Of a DNA stretch of 11,719 nt, positions 1 through 5,750 are shown piece by piece. Made by a program: the position numbers and the translations under genes. The stretch covers positions 1 through 11,719 of the forward strand of contig JALVUB010000038.1 of assembly GCA_027023915.1 (NCBI GenBank), written 5' to 3'. The notes below the pieces were generated by a model. That model saw only the letters and a program-made list of their open reading frames with translations. It ran no database searches and had not been told where the DNA came from. Position 1 is the first letter of the stretch; each line of letters opens with the position of its first letter. This DNA comes from Sedimenticola sp. (GTDB lineage: Bacteria; Pseudomonadota; Gammaproteobacteria; Chromatiales; Chromatiaceae).

Positions 1-73
1 CCGCGATGGCCGCCACAATGTGATAATGAGGGCGCTTTTTCGCGCCGCCCCTGGCAAGACGAATGGTAACCAT
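1..73 (-). CDS. rpsP: 30S ribosomal protein bS16, N-terminal part (runs off left edge)
   Basis: Reading leftward from the ATG whose complement lies at 71-73, the 24 visible codons begin MVTIRLARGGAKKRPHY, which is the highly conserved start of ribosomal protein bS16 (E. coli begins MVTIRLARHGAKKRP). bS16 is an assembly protein of the small ribosomal subunit that binds 16S rRNA. In gammaproteobacteria rpsP is normally the first gene of rpsP-rimM-trmD-rplS, so that operon probably continues beyond the left edge (inference). The leader is about 66 nt if transcription starts from the TATAAT at 146-151. A modest Shine-Dalgarno-like AGGG lies about 11 nt before the ATG. The last visible residues (VAAIA) differ from the usual VVADSR, but the edge prevents checking what follows. 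Confidence 0.88.
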   Translation of the reverse strand, partial: MVTIRLARGGAKKRPHYHIVAAIA

Positions 74-145
74 GGATGTTAAAACCCTGTCCTGATGTTC
101 AAAACGCCAGGAACGGGCACCGGGCCGCGCGCCGGAAAACGCGGA

Positions 146-151
146 ATTATA
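146..151 (-). promoter_or_regulatory. -10 element TATAAT of the probable rpsP promoter
   Basis: A perfect TATAAT faces leftward, 73-78 nt before the rpsP start codon. Upstream of it on the same strand is a T-rich run (162-174) that could act as an UP-like element. The -35 hexamer is poor: the best options at 16-17 bp spacing are TTTTAT or CTTTTA. Strong ribosomal-protein expression with a weak -35 is plausible, but this is motif reading only. Confidence 0.5.
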
Positions 152-189
152 CCCCGTTGAGAAAAAAATAAAAGCGGAACTCCAGCAAC

Positions 190-300
190 CACCAAGGAAG
201 TGACGGCAAATTAAATAGCGTCAAGCCATCGATTTTGGAACCCCGTTTGCGGCAAGGCGGCGCTGATAAAGCCATGGAAGGCTTTTATCGGCGCTTCCCA
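190..300. repeat. Multi-hairpin dispersed repeat, copy A
   Basis: This stretch aligns with 1343-1457. Shared blocks are the region around 204-240 (CAAGCCAT, GATTTTGGA) and a 30-nt identical block at 260-289, equal to 1418-1447. That block contains the inverted repeat GATAAAGCC / GGCTTTTATC around a 6-nt loop. Copy A is shorter than copy B in the middle, where B has a perfect GCCGCAAA / TTTGCGGC hairpin and A has only a relic (TTTGCGGC). It has no convincing coding content. It is most likely a small non-autonomous palindromic element (REP or MITE-like); the family is not one I recognise by name. Confidence 0.75.
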
Positions 301-384
301 GTGCACAATCAGGAAACCACCATTTAAGAATTCATCACGCCCGCCGACAAGGGAAATGAACGAATTACCGGCCAGGAGCAACAG

Positions 385-1245
385 ATGGCTCAGCAGAGCA
401 CCCAGCAACAAGATGTCCGGCTCGATTTTCTGAAACAGTTCGCTGCCCAGCTACAGGCGGGGAAAATCGAGCTGCCGCCGTTTCCGGATGCCTACGCGCG
501 CATTCTGAACGCGCTGGACGATCCTGACCTCTCCCTGGGCGAGGTGGCCAACATCGTCACCGGCGCGCCGGATCTCTGCGTGCGCATTCTGCTGATGGCC
601 AACTCGGTTCTGATGAACAGATCCGGTGTCGAAGTGACGGATCTCGACGTGGCGGTCGCACGGCTCGGCGTGGCGGCGGTCCGCAACGCGGCGGTTTCCC
701 TGGCCACCCGCCAGCTCTTCATCGCCGACCGCCGTTCACCGTGGTACCAACAACTGGAAGAATTGCACCAGAGCGCGGTGACCACCTCGGCCATCGCCTA
801 TTCCCTGGCACACCGCTGCGGCCTTGCGCGCGTCAGGGACAACGCCATGCTGGCCGGCCTGCTGCACAACGTGGGCGGCTTGTACCTGCTTTCCCACGCC
901 AAAAAGTATCCCGACCTTGCCGATGAGGAAGCGCTGGAATACTGGGGTCCGGGCATCGGTCGCGCCATTCTTGAAAACTGGGGATTTCCCGATGAAATCG
1001 TTCTCGCCGTGGATCAGCAGAATCTAAAGGACGGCTACCGCCATGGCACTCCCACATTGATAGATCTGGTCACGGTCAGCAAGCAACTGGCCAGGCTCCG
1101 CATGAATCTGATGGACGTCGAAGCCCTGGAAGAGTGGGAAGAGACGCCCGCTTTCACGAAACTGGAACTTTCCAGCAAAAACGCCGAAGCGGTGCTTCAC
1201 GAAGTCGATGACGAGGTAACCGCATTTCTGGGAATTTTCCGCTAA
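385..1245 (+). CDS. HDOD-domain signalling protein
   Basis: The 286-residue protein has a single HDOD domain at about residues 23-220, a degenerate relative of the HD phosphohydrolase fold. It opens with the typical L-P-P-F-P...I-L-x-x-L-x-D-P-x-L-S segment (30-51), followed by APDLCVRILLMANS (61-74) and DLDVAVARLGVAAVRNAAVS (87-105). The spot where HD enzymes carry His-Asp reads LLHNVG (159-164), so the metal-binding Asp is Asn and catalysis is unlikely. HDOD proteins usually work as signalling or scaffold modules in motility, cyclic-di-GMP or stress control; this one has no attached GGDEF, EAL or receiver domain. The start is supported by AGGAG at 374-378, 6 nt before the ATG. The gene is divergent from rpsP, convergent with the PP2C gene and flanked by repeats. 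No obvious sigma-70 promoter is visible upstream. The exact pathway is unknown. Confidence 0.85.
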   Translation: MAQQSTQQQDVRLDFLKQFAAQLQAGKIELPPFPDAYARILNALDDPDLSLGEVANIVTGAPDLCVRILLMANSVLMNRSGVEVTDLDVAVARLGVAAVRNAAVSLATRQLFIADRRSPWYQQLEELHQSAVTTSAIAYSLAHRCGLARVRDNAMLAGLLHNVGGLYLLSHAKKYPDLADEEALEYWGPGIGRAILENWGFPDEIVLAVDQQNLKDGYRHGTPTLIDLVTVSKQLARLRMNLMDVEALEEWEETPAFTKLELSSKNAEAVLHEVDDEVTAFLGIFR

Positions 1246-1287
1246 CCGACTTCCTGTGGGAGCTTCACGATATTGCAGAGCCAGAAA

Positions 1288-1460
1288 TGGCTTTATCAGG
1301 GGTTCCTTAATCTGAAAAATTCAAGCCTTCCTCCGGCACATGGATGTGCCGGCAAAATCAATGGCCCCAAGCCATTGATTTTGGAGCAAGCCGCAAACCG
1401 CCTTTGCGGCGCGGCGAGCGCTGATAAAGCCATGGAAGGCTTTTATCAGAGCTTCCTTAA
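1288..1460. repeat. Multi-hairpin dispersed repeat, copy B, preceded by the tail of another copy
   Basis: The gap between the convergent HDOD and PP2C genes is filled by consecutive inverted repeats. CCGGCACA/TGTGCCGG lies at 1333-1352 with a 4-nt loop. CAAAATCAATGGC/GCCATTGATTTTG at 1353-1383 is a perfect 13-bp stem with a 5-nt loop. GCCGCAAA/TTTGCGGC lies at about 1390-1410. GATAAAGCC/GGCTTTTATC lies at 1423-1447. The 3' end (GCTTTTATCAGAGCTTCCTTAA) has an older-looking relative at 1291-1311 (GGCTTTATCAGGGGTTCCTTAA), so copy B seems to sit behind the remnant of another unit. Any of these hairpins could also slow transcription from either flanking gene. The last few bases overlap the end of the phosphatase gene. 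Confidence 0.8.
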
Positions 1461-2206
1461 AATTCCTTGGGCCGCGCAAGCACCACTGAAATGTTGTCGC
1501 TGCCACCGGCATCCTTGGCGCCTCGCACCAGCGCCTGCACGCGAGACTCCAGCGACAGACGTTCCTCTGCAAGCAGCTTGCTAATATCTTCGTCCGAGAT
1601 CAACCCGCTCAGGCCATCGCTGCAAAAGAGGAACAGGTCTCCGGGATGCACCACCATATCGTCCACATCCACATCCAGTTGCATATGCGCGCCCAGGCTG
1701 CGGGTAAGCACGTTGTCCCCCACGCCGGCCTCACGCGCCGCGCCTCTGTCGGCATAGATGCCGTAGTCGATCACCGTCTGAATCAGCGAGTGGTCCCGGG
1801 TCAACTGACTCAGCTCGCCATCGCGGAACAGATAGAGGCGGGAATCACCCACATGGGCATAAAAAATTCTTCCCTGGTGGAACATGGCCAATACCAGGGT
1901 GGTGCCCATGCCCCAAAGCTCGCGCCGCTGGTTGGCCAGGGTGAATACGGAAGCGTTGGCCCGCTCCACCGCCTGCCCCACCACCATCAGCGCCTGGGCT
2001 GCGTCCATTTTGGTGAACCGTTGCGCGTGGTAGAGCTCTTCCACAGCCACTTCCACGGCCACCTCGGAGGCCACCTCACCGGCGTCGTGCCCACCCATGC
2101 CGTCGGCCAGGGCGACGATGCCCAGTTCGGGTTCCACCCGAACATAGTCTTCATTCATTTGACGCACAAGACCCACGTCAGTGGCATAAGCCACCTCGAG
2201 GCTCAT
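1457..2206 (-). CDS. PP2C-family serine/threonine protein phosphatase
   Basis: The 249-residue cytoplasmic protein carries the full bacterial PP2C (PrpC/Stp) motif set. These are VGLVRQMNEDYV (11-22), LADGMGGHDAGEVAS (33-47), GMGTTL (99-104), AHVGDSRLYLFRDG (117-130), TRDHSL (136-141), a TRSLG turn (168-172), CSDGLSGLISDEDI (195-208) and GGSDNISVVL (234-243). The metal-binding acidic residues D35, D197 and D237 are all present, so an active Mn/Mg-dependent phosphatase is expected. The family removes phosphate from Ser/Thr-phosphorylated proteins, usually opposing a Hanks-type kinase; no such kinase is in the window. An in-frame ATG at 2248 exists but would overlap the end of dsbC, and homology begins at the chosen start (MSLEVAYATDVG). 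The gene starts 16 nt after dsbC, so it is probably co-transcribed with it. The Shine-Dalgarno sequence is weak (AAAGAG region). Confidence 0.93.
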   Translation of the reverse strand: MSLEVAYATDVGLVRQMNEDYVRVEPELGIVALADGMGGHDAGEVASEVAVEVAVEELYHAQRFTKMDAAQALMVVGQAVERANASVFTLANQRRELWGMGTTLVLAMFHQGRIFYAHVGDSRLYLFRDGELSQLTRDHSLIQTVIDYGIYADRGAAREAGVGDNVLTRSLGAHMQLDVDVDDMVVHPGDLFLFCSDGLSGLISDEDISKLLAEERLSLESRVQALVRGAKDAGGSDNISVVLARPKEF

Positions 2207-2222
2207 GGGCAGCCCGGTCTCT

Positions 2223-2963
2223 TTACTTATGGTGCGGGAATTTCTCATCCAATACCGTTTTCAAACGCGCCGGCGGAAGATAACCCGTCAGCAGTTCTCC
2301 ATCTTCCAACACCAGGGCCGGCGTGCCGTTGACCCCCACCAGATTACCCAGCAGATAATCATTGGCCACCGGATTTTTACACTCTTTGTATGGAATGCGC
2401 TTGCCTTGTTTGGCTTCGGTCAGCGCCTTCTTGCGATCACTGGCGCACCAGACCGCCACGGCCTTGCGCGCGGAATCACTGTCCAGACCCGCCCTTGGAT
2501 AGAAAAGATAGCGGATGCGGATCCCCAATGCGTTATACCCCTTGATCTGGGAGTGTAATTTACGGCAATAGCCGCAATCCACATCGGTAAAGACGGTGAC
2601 CGTATGCTTCGGCTTGTCCGGGCCGAAGATAATCATGTTCTTTTCACCCACGGCATCGATCATGCGCTTGCGCGCCTGGGCCACTTTCTTTTCAGTGACA
2701 TCGCTGCCATCCTTGAGGTTTATCATCTTGCCGCTGATGAGATATTTGCCGTCACCGGAAACATAGTAGAGACGAGCCCCCACCAACACTTCATAAAGCC
2801 CCGGCACGGGCGACGGCGTGATGTCCGATTTCTCCAGCGTGGTAAGCACTCCCTTAAGGGCGTTATAAATCCGGCCAACCGACGGGTCGGTGAAACCGGC
2901 CTCCCCGGCCAACGTCAGCAACGGCGCCACCAAGAGAAGCAAAAGCAGTAATTTTCTCGGCAT
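2223..2963 (-). CDS. dsbC: Periplasmic thiol:disulfide interchange protein DsbC
   Basis: The 246-residue precursor begins with a clear signal peptide (MPRK, then a Leu-rich core to about residue 20). It has a DsbC/DsbG N-terminal dimerisation domain at about 24-85 and a thioredoxin-fold catalytic domain at about 115-240. The active site CGYC is at 130-133 (E. coli DsbC also has CGYC), the cis-proline loop is VNGTP at 211-215, and the second disulfide pair is C173 and C195. DsbC acts as a protein disulfide isomerase in the periplasm and is kept reduced by DsbD, which is not in the window. The order xerD then dsbC is conserved in many gammaproteobacteria, including E. coli. About 106 nt separate it from the xerD stop. 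I see no strong promoter there, so read-through from xerD is likely but not proven. Confidence 0.95.
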   Translation of the reverse strand: MPRKLLLLLLLVAPLLTLAGEAGFTDPSVGRIYNALKGVLTTLEKSDITPSPVPGLYEVLVGARLYYVSGDGKYLISGKMINLKDGSDVTEKKVAQARKRMIDAVGEKNMIIFGPDKPKHTVTVFTDVDCGYCRKLHSQIKGYNALGIRIRYLFYPRAGLDSDSARKAVAVWCASDRKKALTEAKQGKRIPYKECKNPVANDYLLGNLVGVNGTPALVLEDGELLTGYLPPARLKTVLDEKFPHHK

Positions 2964-3069
2964 GAATGCGGTTCCCTAATCTAATATCTGCAACCAATTG
3001 TACCTGTTGATCGGTTCAATTTCCTGCTCCATGCCACATATTGAAAATTTTCTGGTCTTCCTCTCTGTT

Positions 3070-3963
3070 TCAACCTCTTGGATGGTGCCTTGCATGGAGA
3101 TTCTTAAGTCGTTCACGCGCCACGTGGGTATAGATCTGGGTGGTGGAGAGATCGCTATGCCCCAACAGCAACTGCACCACCCTGAGATCCGCGCCGTGAT
3201 TCACCAGATGGGTGGCGAAAGCGTGACGTAAGGTATGCGGAGAGAGATGTTTGTTGATTCCCGCCGTCGTGGCATGCTTACGGATGCGGTACCAAAAGGC
3301 TTGGCGGGTCATACCCTTGCCCCGCCGGGTGGGAAAAAGCGCCTCGCAGCGGCGCCCGTCCAGCAGCTCTCCGCGCGCACCACGCAGAAAGCGTTCTATC
3401 CACTCCTGCGCCTCGTCACCCAGGGGCACCAGCCGCTCCTTTCCCCCTTTGCCGACCACACGCACCACGCCTTGGGCCAGATTGATCTGTTCTGGACGCA
3501 AGGTAACCAGTTCAGTGACGCGCAGGCCGGTGGCATAGAGCAGCTCCAGCATGGCGCGATCTCGAAAACCTTCCGGTGACGCCAGATCGGGCGCCGCAAG
3601 CAACGCCTCCACATCCGCCTCGGTCAAGGTGGCCGGCAGGGGACGTCCCAGCCGTGGAGAAGCGATCTCCGAGGCCGGATCAGTCCGCACCCATCCTTGC
3701 CGGGTGGCATGAGCATAAAACTGGCGCAGCGCCGTTAGCCGCCGGGCACTGGTACGCACGCTGGCACCCTGGGAAACAAGCGCCGCCAGATAGCGTTGCA
3801 GATGACGGTGCTCAGCCTGACAGAGCCCGATCTTTTCCTGCTTCTTGAACCAGGCGGCAGCATGGCGCAAATCGGAACCATAAGCCGTCAGGGAATTGCG
3901 TGAAAGCCCCCGCTCCAGCCAAAGGCTGTCAAGAAAAGCCTGAATCCTCTCAGCGTCGCTCAT
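3070..3963 (-). CDS. xerD: Site-specific tyrosine recombinase XerD
   Basis: The 297-residue protein matches the usual XerD length (E. coli 298). Residues about 5-90 form the SAM-like core-binding domain (IQAFLDSLWLERGLS...SLTAY) and about 110-290 the catalytic domain. All catalytic residues are visible: R148 in ATGLRVTEL, K172 in GKGGKER, H243 and R246 in SPHTLRHAFATH, H269 in LLGHSDLSTT, and the nucleophile Y278 in IYTH. With XerC it resolves chromosome dimers at dif at the FtsK-activated septum. I chose XerD over XerC because of the neighbouring dsbC and the sequence details (for example SPHTLRHAFATHLVNHGADLRVVQ). An in-frame ATG lies 78 nt upstream, but homology and length favour 3963. That start overlaps the end of ogt by 14 nt, which implies translational coupling. 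Confidence 0.94.
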   Translation of the reverse strand: MSDAERIQAFLDSLWLERGLSRNSLTAYGSDLRHAAAWFKKQEKIGLCQAEHRHLQRYLAALVSQGASVRTSARRLTALRQFYAHATRQGWVRTDPASEIASPRLGRPLPATLTEADVEALLAAPDLASPEGFRDRAMLELLYATGLRVTELVTLRPEQINLAQGVVRVVGKGGKERLVPLGDEAQEWIERFLRGARGELLDGRRCEALFPTRRGKGMTRQAFWYRIRKHATTAGINKHLSPHTLRHAFATHLVNHGADLRVVQLLLGHSDLSTTQIYTHVARERLKNLHARHHPRG

Positions 3964-4489
3964 GGGCCAGTAACCAACGCTTGAATTCCAACCGGGGCCC
4001 ATCGACGGCCCCGGCGTAGCCACCCACTCCACAGGCGGCAACCACCCGGTGACAGGGCACCAACAGGGGGATGGGATTGGCCCGGCAGGCGCCCCCTACC
4101 GCCCGGGCGCTGCTGCCCAGGAAACGGGCCAGCTCGCCATAGGTCATCCGACAACCCGGCGCAATGGCGATCAGAGCCGCCCGCACCCGCTGTTGAAAGG
4201 GCGTGGCGGCCGGCGCCAGGGGAAAACCGGTAGGCCAGGTGCCTTTTCCCGCCAGCCACGCCTCCAGGGCCCGGGCCACCTCTTGCGCCAGCGTGTCCGA
4301 CGGCGCCTTCAATTCAGACCTTCCTCCGACACGTTCTCGCGTCAGGGAAAGGTTCAAATTTTTTAGACTTCCGTCAATCTCACCCAGAATAATTCGTTGC
4401 ACTTTACGATTGCGGGTCAACACGGTTGCGGGACCAAATGGTGTTTTCAGGCAAGCCGTTCCAATTTCCCCATTCCCAAACATGACCAT
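3950..4489 (-). CDS. ogt: Methylated-DNA--protein-cysteine methyltransferase (Ogt type)
   Basis: The protein has about 179 residues from the ATG at 4489. The C-terminal catalytic domain is complete: TPFQQRVRAAL, a helix-turn-helix region around 115-138 (MTYGELARFLG...RAVGGACRANP), the methyl-acceptor motif PCHRVV with Cys146, then GYAG and the final helix FKRWLLAHE. The enzyme repairs O6-alkylguanine by suicidal transfer of the alkyl group to that Cys. Its poorly conserved N-terminal domain contains NLNLSLTRERVGGRSEL (45-61), encoded by a palindromic DNA element at 4311-4360 that looks inserted in frame. The start is uncertain. TTG at 4495 lies 9 nt behind AGGAAG (4505-4510), the best ribosome binding site. 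ATG at 4489 and ATG at 4483 are alternatives, and an open frame reaches ATG 4549 without homology. It is the first gene of the leftward ogt-xerD-dsbC-phosphatase cluster. Confidence 0.9.
   Translation of the reverse strand: MVMFGNGEIGTACLKTPFGPATVLTRNRKVQRIILGEIDGSLKNLNLSLTRERVGGRSELKAPSDTLAQEVARALEAWLAGKGTWPTGFPLAPAATPFQQRVRAALIAIAPGCRMTYGELARFLGSSARAVGGACRANPIPLLVPCHRVVAACGVGGYAGAVDGPRLEFKRWLLAHERR
4311..4360. repeat. Palindromic element inserted in frame in ogt
   Basis: Fifty bases form an imperfect palindrome of two 23-nt arms around a 4-nt loop. Sixteen of 23 positions match, and every mismatch is a transition. In the ogt mRNA sense, five of the seven mismatches become G-U wobbles, leaving only two unpaired positions, so a long stable RNA hairpin is expected. 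The arms end in AATT. The element reads through ogt without a stop and encodes the polar segment NLNLSLTRERVGGRSEL between the two Ogt domains. Compared with E. coli Ogt (171 residues), this linker has no counterpart I can align. Confidence 0.6.
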
Positions 4490-4495
4490 TCTCAA

Positions 4496-4548
4496 TTTTC
4501 CACACTTCCTGTGGAAAACTTTGTGAAAAATCGGCTGAAAAATCCACA
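4496..4548. promoter_or_regulatory. Cluster of DnaA-box-like 9-mers upstream of ogt
   Basis: Three exact matches to the DnaA-box consensus TTWTNCACA lie within 35 bp. They are TTTTCCACA at 4496-4504 on the + strand, TTTTCCACA at 4510-4518 on the - strand, and TTTTTCACA at 4522-4530 on the - strand. A fourth, AAATCCACA at 4540-4548 (+), has two mismatches to TTATCCACA. The first two form a perfect 9-bp inverted repeat around a 5-bp spacer. The cluster covers the leader and possible start codons of ogt. The same inverted repeat in ogt mRNA puts the Shine-Dalgarno-like GGAAG in a hairpin loop, so an RNA role is an alternative explanation. Confidence 0.5.
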
Positions 4549-4612
4549 AACCCCTTTTCCGCCGTACCCCCCGTTAGATTGGGCAATTTTTATAAGTCAT
4601 TTTATTTCAACA

Positions 4613-4621
4613 TGTTATAAA
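4613..4621 (+). promoter_or_regulatory. Possible extended -10 promoter element for ycgN
   Basis: TG-T-TATAAA matches an extended -10 element (TGnTATAAT-like) and sits in the AT-rich part of the divergent intergenic region. Transcription from it would begin near 4628, giving ycgN a leader of about 100 nt that contains the DnaA-box-like site at 4689-4697. No good -35 hexamer is visible. A 7-bp inverted repeat TTTATAA/TTATAAA (4589-4595 and 4615-4621) overlaps it. Confidence 0.35.
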
Positions 4622-4688
4622 AACTTTGTAAAGACAACCCTGCAAGCATTTCCATAACCCTTAGCGTTTTTCGGTTACTCAAGCAACT

Positions 4689-4697
4689 TGTGCATAA
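4689..4697 (-). promoter_or_regulatory. DnaA-box-like TTATGCACA in the ycgN leader
   Basis: On the - strand these nine bases read TTATGCACA, an exact match to the stringent DnaA-box form TTATNCACA. It is 32 nt before the ycgN start codon and about 160 bp from the cluster at 4496-4548, with an AT-rich stretch (about 4583-4640) between them. Binding by DnaA is inferred from the motif only. Confidence 0.45.
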
Positions 4698-4728
4698 CAT
4701 CACAGAAAGAAACCGCTAGAATGGCGCC

Positions 4729-5172
4729 ATGGCCCTTGAAGATCCCCAGTTCTGGCGTCACAAACCGCTCGCCGAGATGTCCCACGAGGAGTGGGAAGCG
4801 CTCTGTGACGGCTGCGCCAAGTGCTGCCTCCACCGCCTGGAAGACGAAGAGACCCAGGAGATTGTCTTCACCAATGTCCACTGCCGCCTGCTGGACACCG
4901 AAACCCGCAGATGCAGCGATTACGACAACCGGCTGCGGCGGGTTCACGACTGCATGCCCATCACCCTGGAAACACTCGCCAATCCCTACTGGCTTCCCGC
5001 CACCTGCGCCTACCGGCTGCTGGCCGAAGGCAAGCCGCTGCCCGACTGGCATCCCCTGGTGAGCGGCGATCCCGACACTGTGCTTGCCTCGGGCAATGGG
5101 ATCACAGGTCGCACCATCTGCGAAGACGAGGCCGACGACCTCTCCCACCATTTGGTGGACTGGCTGCGGTAA
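4729..5172 (+). CDS. ycgN: UPF0260 / YcgN-family CxxCxxCC protein
   Basis: The 147-residue soluble protein is a clear YcgN relative: FW...K.L.EMS..EWE.LCDGC..CCLH near the N-terminus, then FTNV.CR.L, and W.P.TCAYRLLAEGK.LP.WHPL in the second half, all shared with E. coli YcgN. The metal-binding signature CDGCAKCC gives C26, C29, C32 and C33; C52, C62, C75 and C93 add further conserved cysteines. The family (CxxCxxCC, Pfam PF03692) is presumed to bind zinc or an iron-sulfur cluster, but its role is not established. An ATG at 4721 is out of frame. The chosen ATG has only a weak ribosome binding site, and family alignment supports it. The gene ends 113 nt before the ABM-like gene, which has its own control region, so the two are probably separate transcription units. 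Confidence 0.92.
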   Translation: MALEDPQFWRHKPLAEMSHEEWEALCDGCAKCCLHRLEDEETQEIVFTNVHCRLLDTETRRCSDYDNRLRRVHDCMPITLETLANPYWLPATCAYRLLAEGKPLPDWHPLVSGDPDTVLASGNGITGRTICEDEADDLSHHLVDWLR

Positions 5173-5198
5173 CGGGGCCACACTCAATCCAATATATT

Positions 5199-5212
5199 TT
5201 ATAACGTTATAA
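5199..5212. promoter_or_regulatory. Perfect 14-bp palindrome, probable operator of the ABM-like gene
   Basis: TTATAACGTTATAA is fully palindromic and lies 73 nt before the start codon of the downstream gene in an AT-rich island (5188-5213). It contains TATAAC and TATAAG, either of which could serve as a -10, but no -35 hexamer is visible at 16-18 bp. This suggests control by a dimeric regulator. I do not recognise the regulator; it is not an FNR (TTGAT-N4-ATCAA) site. Confidence 0.45.
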
Positions 5213-5285
5213 GCAGAAACTATTACTACCGGAATGGGTCTTACTCTCCAGAAACAACCAACAACAGAACAGAGGAGAGAGAACC

Positions 5286-5741
5286 ATGTCAGCTTTGATT
5301 GAAAACTTCCCCCCGAACGGTGTGGTAACGGTCAACCGCGTCATCCTGAAGCCGGAATACACAGTGGACGATCTCCAGGAGCGGGTCGCCTACCTGTGCG
5401 AAAACGTCAAGACCTATCATTCGGATACCGGTTTCATCGGTGGTTTCGTGGCCTTGAACAGCGGCAATATCTCCAATGAAGGCAGCACCATCGGCCAGGC
5501 GGTGGAGAGTCCGCTGAAAGGGCGCGAAGCGCTCATCGTCACTTTCTGGAGCTCTTTTGAGGACCACGAGCGCTCGCACCGCAGCGAAACCTTCCAACCG
5601 CTGTTCAGAAAGGTGCTGGAGCTGTGCGAGAACGGCAACGAGGAGATCGCCTACGAGATGCTCTGGTCGGGCCGCGCCTACAGCCCGGAAGAGGCCCGCA
5701 AGGCACGCGAGGCCAAGGCGAGCTACAGCCAGGCCGCCTGA
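5286..5741 (+). CDS. ABM-like small protein (dimeric alpha/beta-barrel fold), function unknown
   Basis: The 151-residue soluble protein resembles the antibiotic biosynthesis monooxygenase (ABM) superfamily. Residues about 13-110 show strand VVTVNRVILKP, a long helix (28-45), GFIGGFVALNS (49-59), strand ALIVTFWSSFEDHERSHRSETF (82-103) and a terminal helix. The order work-strand, S-F-E-x-H, x-S-x-x-F is typical of the fold, with H94 and H98 as candidate functional residues. ABM proteins range from heme-degrading enzymes to quinol monooxygenases, so the substrate cannot be named. A charged tail follows (134-151). A strong AGGAG at 5273-5277, 8 nt before the ATG, and the upstream palindrome suggest high, regulated expression. 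It looks monocistronic, since a hairpin follows its stop and lpxL is convergent. Confidence 0.65.
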   Translation: MSALIENFPPNGVVTVNRVILKPEYTVDDLQERVAYLCENVKTYHSDTGFIGGFVALNSGNISNEGSTIGQAVESPLKGREALIVTFWSSFEDHERSHRSETFQPLFRKVLELCENGNEEIAYEMLWSGRAYSPEEARKAREAKASYSQAA

Positions 5742-5750
5742 GCGGTGAGC

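Noticed and set aside
21..46. Three + strand stops in a row (TGATAATGA) followed by a GGCGC/GCGCC hairpin, suggesting the end of a + strand gene and a terminator.
   Set aside because: The same bases encode the conserved start of bS16 on the - strand (HYHI, GGAKKRP), so both patterns are by-products of that coding sequence.
1321..1572. Short - strand open frames over the repeats (also 211-411) that share similar peptides.
   Set aside because: The similarity comes from the repeat DNA itself; there is no ribosome binding site or protein family match, and the frames overlap real genes.
3964..4041. Upstream start for xerD at 4041 (and likewise 2248 for the PP2C gene, 8664 for rsxA, 9649 for rsxC).
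   Set aside because: The added residues have no family homology and overlap neighbouring genes. The chosen starts match family N-termini and lengths.
4490..4728. Calling the AT-rich gap with DnaA boxes the chromosomal replication origin.
   Set aside because: No dnaA, dnaN, mnmG, rpmH or parAB nearby, no GATC cluster and no recognisable 13-mer array. Without whole-genome skew data this is kept only as a DnaA-box cluster.
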